Positions 62,270-64,000 of a DNA stretch of 64,000 bases are shown piece by piece. The number at the start of each line of letters is the position of its first letter. The stretch's first letter is position 1. The DNA is from JAGQPD01 sp020426865. GTDB taxonomy: Bacteria > Planctomycetota > Planctomycetia > Pirellulales > Pirellulaceae. The notes under the pieces were generated by a model that saw only the letters and a list, made by a program, of their open reading frames with translations, was not told the DNA's origin and made no database searches. The position numbers and the translations under genes are program-made. The stretch lies in NCBI GenBank assembly GCA_041399065.1, contig JAWKTN010000002.1, positions 558,001 through 622,000 of the forward strand, in the 5' to 3' direction.

Positions 62270-63243
62270 AGCTCCTACCGTACCGGAAGATCTTCTGCGG
62301 ATTAGAATCGAATTCGTGTCTAGCTAGTTCGTCATCGATTTCCCACCTATCCACTCATTCGCCGTGCTCTCTCTCCTTGCAAGGATTCCTTTCAGAAAGC
62401 CCTGCAATTCTACCACTAGCCGAGCAACTGTCTGCATCCCTAACAGCCTTGGAAAACTCTCGGGATTAGGCAACTTGGGTTGCATCCTGTCCGCTGGCCG
62501 TCGCTTATTAGGCCGCTATGCTTTTTGCACGCAGCGCAGCAACCACCCTATCAACCCGTCGACCTGCAGCCCCCTGTCGCTCGCTCCAATGGTACTCGTC
62601 AATGAAACAAATCACGTGCGCTTGCGCACCTCATCGTTCCCTTTTTAGCTCCCTCCTAGACGCATTGGATACGGACTTCGTATGCGTGACCTCGAATTGT
62701 CGAAGCACCCACACGACCGTACCGAACACGGGACACGCGCGGGACCGAACGTCCCACTAAGAAAAAGCGGTCAGAACTACCACAGGCAGGCGTTCCGATT
62801 TCGATGGGCGAGTTACTCTGCTTGCTCTCTCGTACCCCCGCACACACCGGCTTTTTCACGCTTCTCCCATCCTGCTGTTACCTGCCTTCTTCCTGCTCCT
62901 TGCTGACGACCACTGAACGATTTCGTGACACGATCTTCACGCCACGTCCTCATCAACGCGTCCTCATCAACACGTCTGTAGCAATCTTCAGCTAATTCTA
63001 ATTGTTCGCTCGCCACGGTCTAGAGGCAACCCCCATCTTCACGACGATTCCACCGACTCCTTGTTCCTGACAACTCCCCCGAGTAGCATACTGTCTCTAA
63101 CCTACGGATTTTCACACCTCACAGACACAGACGACTTTCCCCAACTTTCGCATTTTTTACCGCGGGTCCTCCGTCCCTCCTGCGGTTTAATTTCAATAGA
63201 CAACAAAAATAAACAAAAAAATATAGCGCATGGTATTTGCCTG
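62270..63243. other. 970-bp non-coding region between divergent genes
   Basis: No frame with coding character was found on either strand. The plus strand is pyrimidine-rich (many ctc, tcc and ttc steps), with a short imperfect tandem repeat (cctcatcaacgcgtcctcat) at about 62945-62975 and an AT-rich tract (aataaacaaaaaaatata) near 63210 just before the next gene. It must hold the promoters for both sides and could include a small RNA, but I cannot identify one. Confidence 0.5.
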
Positions 63244-64000
63244 ATGTCCGAGCGTTACCTCCTACACTGCCAATGCGATCGCGAAGTCTCCGTCACACCA
63301 CGCCAAGCCGGCGAACAGATCCGCTGCCTTTGCGGCCGCGAACTTTCTGTTCCGCGACTGCGAGAATTACGTAACCTCCCCCCAGATTCAACACCGCCGG
63401 AAACGAAACAGACCAAGCCGGTTCGCTGGTCATTTGCCAACGGAATTGTTTTTTCCACGGGATTGGCCACACTGCTCGTTACTGGAATTCTTGCCTATTG
63501 GTTCGCCTCCATGCGGTCGCAGTTGCAGTTCGAAGCCCCTACGGTCGAACAGGCCCATTTGGCCGTAGCACCGGACGTCGAAAAGATTCGCAAGGCGACG
63601 CCCATCGAGTCATGGGACCGCTGGAAACAAGCACGATCCATTCGGCTCGATACCCGCCCGACACCGATCCACATCCAAGTTCGCGACCGAGTACAACAGT
63701 TGAGCAGTTACCTGTTTGCCTGCAGCATCGTTGGCATCGCCGCCGCCGTCATGGTCGTCGGTGCATTCCTAATTCGTCCGCAACGCCGACTGGCTGCCCT
63801 CCTGTTGGCCATCTTCGTCATCCCACCCCCACACGATCGCTGTTGGGCGCAAGCTCCGAATTCCCCCCCGGCGGAATCAGCAACCGGTTCGGTCGTCGCC
63901 GGCGGTGCCACGTTAGAAAAACTGCCAGGCGAGTACCGGTTTACCGAAGGTCCTTCGGTCGACCGAAAGGGCGACGTCTATTTCACGGATCAACCGAACG
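63244..64000 (+). CDS. Zinc-ribbon/membrane N terminus followed by SMP-30-type (gluconolactonase-like) domain, partial
   Basis: A single frame from the ATG at 63244 stays open to the end of the window (252 codons). Residues 1-45 hold a C-x-C ... C-x-C cluster (CQCDREV, CLCGREL), and a membrane helix follows at about 64-84 and another at about 160-178. After RRLAALLLAIFVI and a CWAQAP segment that looks like a second signal peptide, the text LEKLPGEYRFTEGPSVDRKG, then DVYFTDQPN, is the start of an SMP-30/gluconolactonase propeller. Either this is a true fusion or two genes joined by a frame change near the seven-C run at 63864-63870. Confidence 0.65.
   Translation, partial: MSERYLLHCQCDREVSVTPRQAGEQIRCLCGRELSVPRLRELRNLPPDSTPPETKQTKPVRWSFANGIVFSTGLATLLVTGILAYWFASMRSQLQFEAPTVEQAHLAVAPDVEKIRKATPIESWDRWKQARSIRLDTRPTPIHIQVRDRVQQLSSYLFACSIVGIAAAVMVVGAFLIRPQRRLAALLLAIFVIPPPHDRCWAQAPNSPPAESATGSVVAGGATLEKLPGEYRFTEGPSVDRKGDVYFTDQPN

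Overview
The window looks like chromosomal DNA of a planctomycete, probably of the Pirellulales type. The pointers are a DUF1559 pseudopilin, PEP-CTERM surface proteins, a DUF1570/LRR protein, secreted PQQ-propeller and acetyl-xylan-esterase-like proteins, and a giant gene with the N-terminal LEPR-LL motif. No rRNA locus is present, so the assignment rests on protein families alone.

Layout. Positions 1-8.0 kb are ordinary chromosome: the end of a GGDEF protein, a MOSC protein with an overlapping membrane partner, tRNA-His, a PQQ propeller protein, rmlB-rmlA (dTDP-sugar synthesis), and a cupredoxin-domain protein followed by a sulfite-oxidase-like molybdoenzyme. Positions 8.1-24.4 kb are an accessory island bracketed by short odd palindromes (agagactcta). 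It holds REP-like hairpins, a group II intron fossil, a 6.7-kb IS91-type element with its own tyrosine recombinase and TOPRIM-ATPase gene, and an Rhs toxin gene with an overlapping membrane protein that is the likely immunity partner. A 2.9-kb segment covering the toxin tip and immunity gene occurs twice, once on each side of the IS91 element. The left copy is truncated and frameshifted.

Positions 24.7-31.4 kb carry a creatininase-family protein, the DUF1570/LRR protein, a three-gene HAD, deoxyhypusine-synthase-like and PfkB kinase cluster, and two decayed gene ends. Positions 31.8-51.0 kb are dominated by one uninterrupted 18.6-kb gene (about 6,204 aa). It has beta-helices, RTX-like and cadherin-like repeats, an Ala/Gln/Asp-rich helical region of about 2,000 residues, and a C-terminal Tle1/DUF2235-like alpha/beta hydrolase with a visible Ser-Asp-His triad. 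Its last 150 codons and the overlapping next gene are more AT-rich than the rest, the pattern expected of an exchangeable toxin tip with its immunity gene.

Positions 51.2-64 kb hold a PEP-CTERM protein, secreted proteins, an AroE-like protein lacking key residues, a methyltransferase, an operon of a DUF1559 pseudopilin and two PEP-CTERM-type proteins behind a cobalamin riboswitch, an RpoD-type sigma factor, and the start of an SMP-30-type protein. The three points most worth following up are the giant hydrolase-tipped protein with its neighbour, the B12-riboswitch surface operon, and the duplicated Rhs toxin/immunity cassette.
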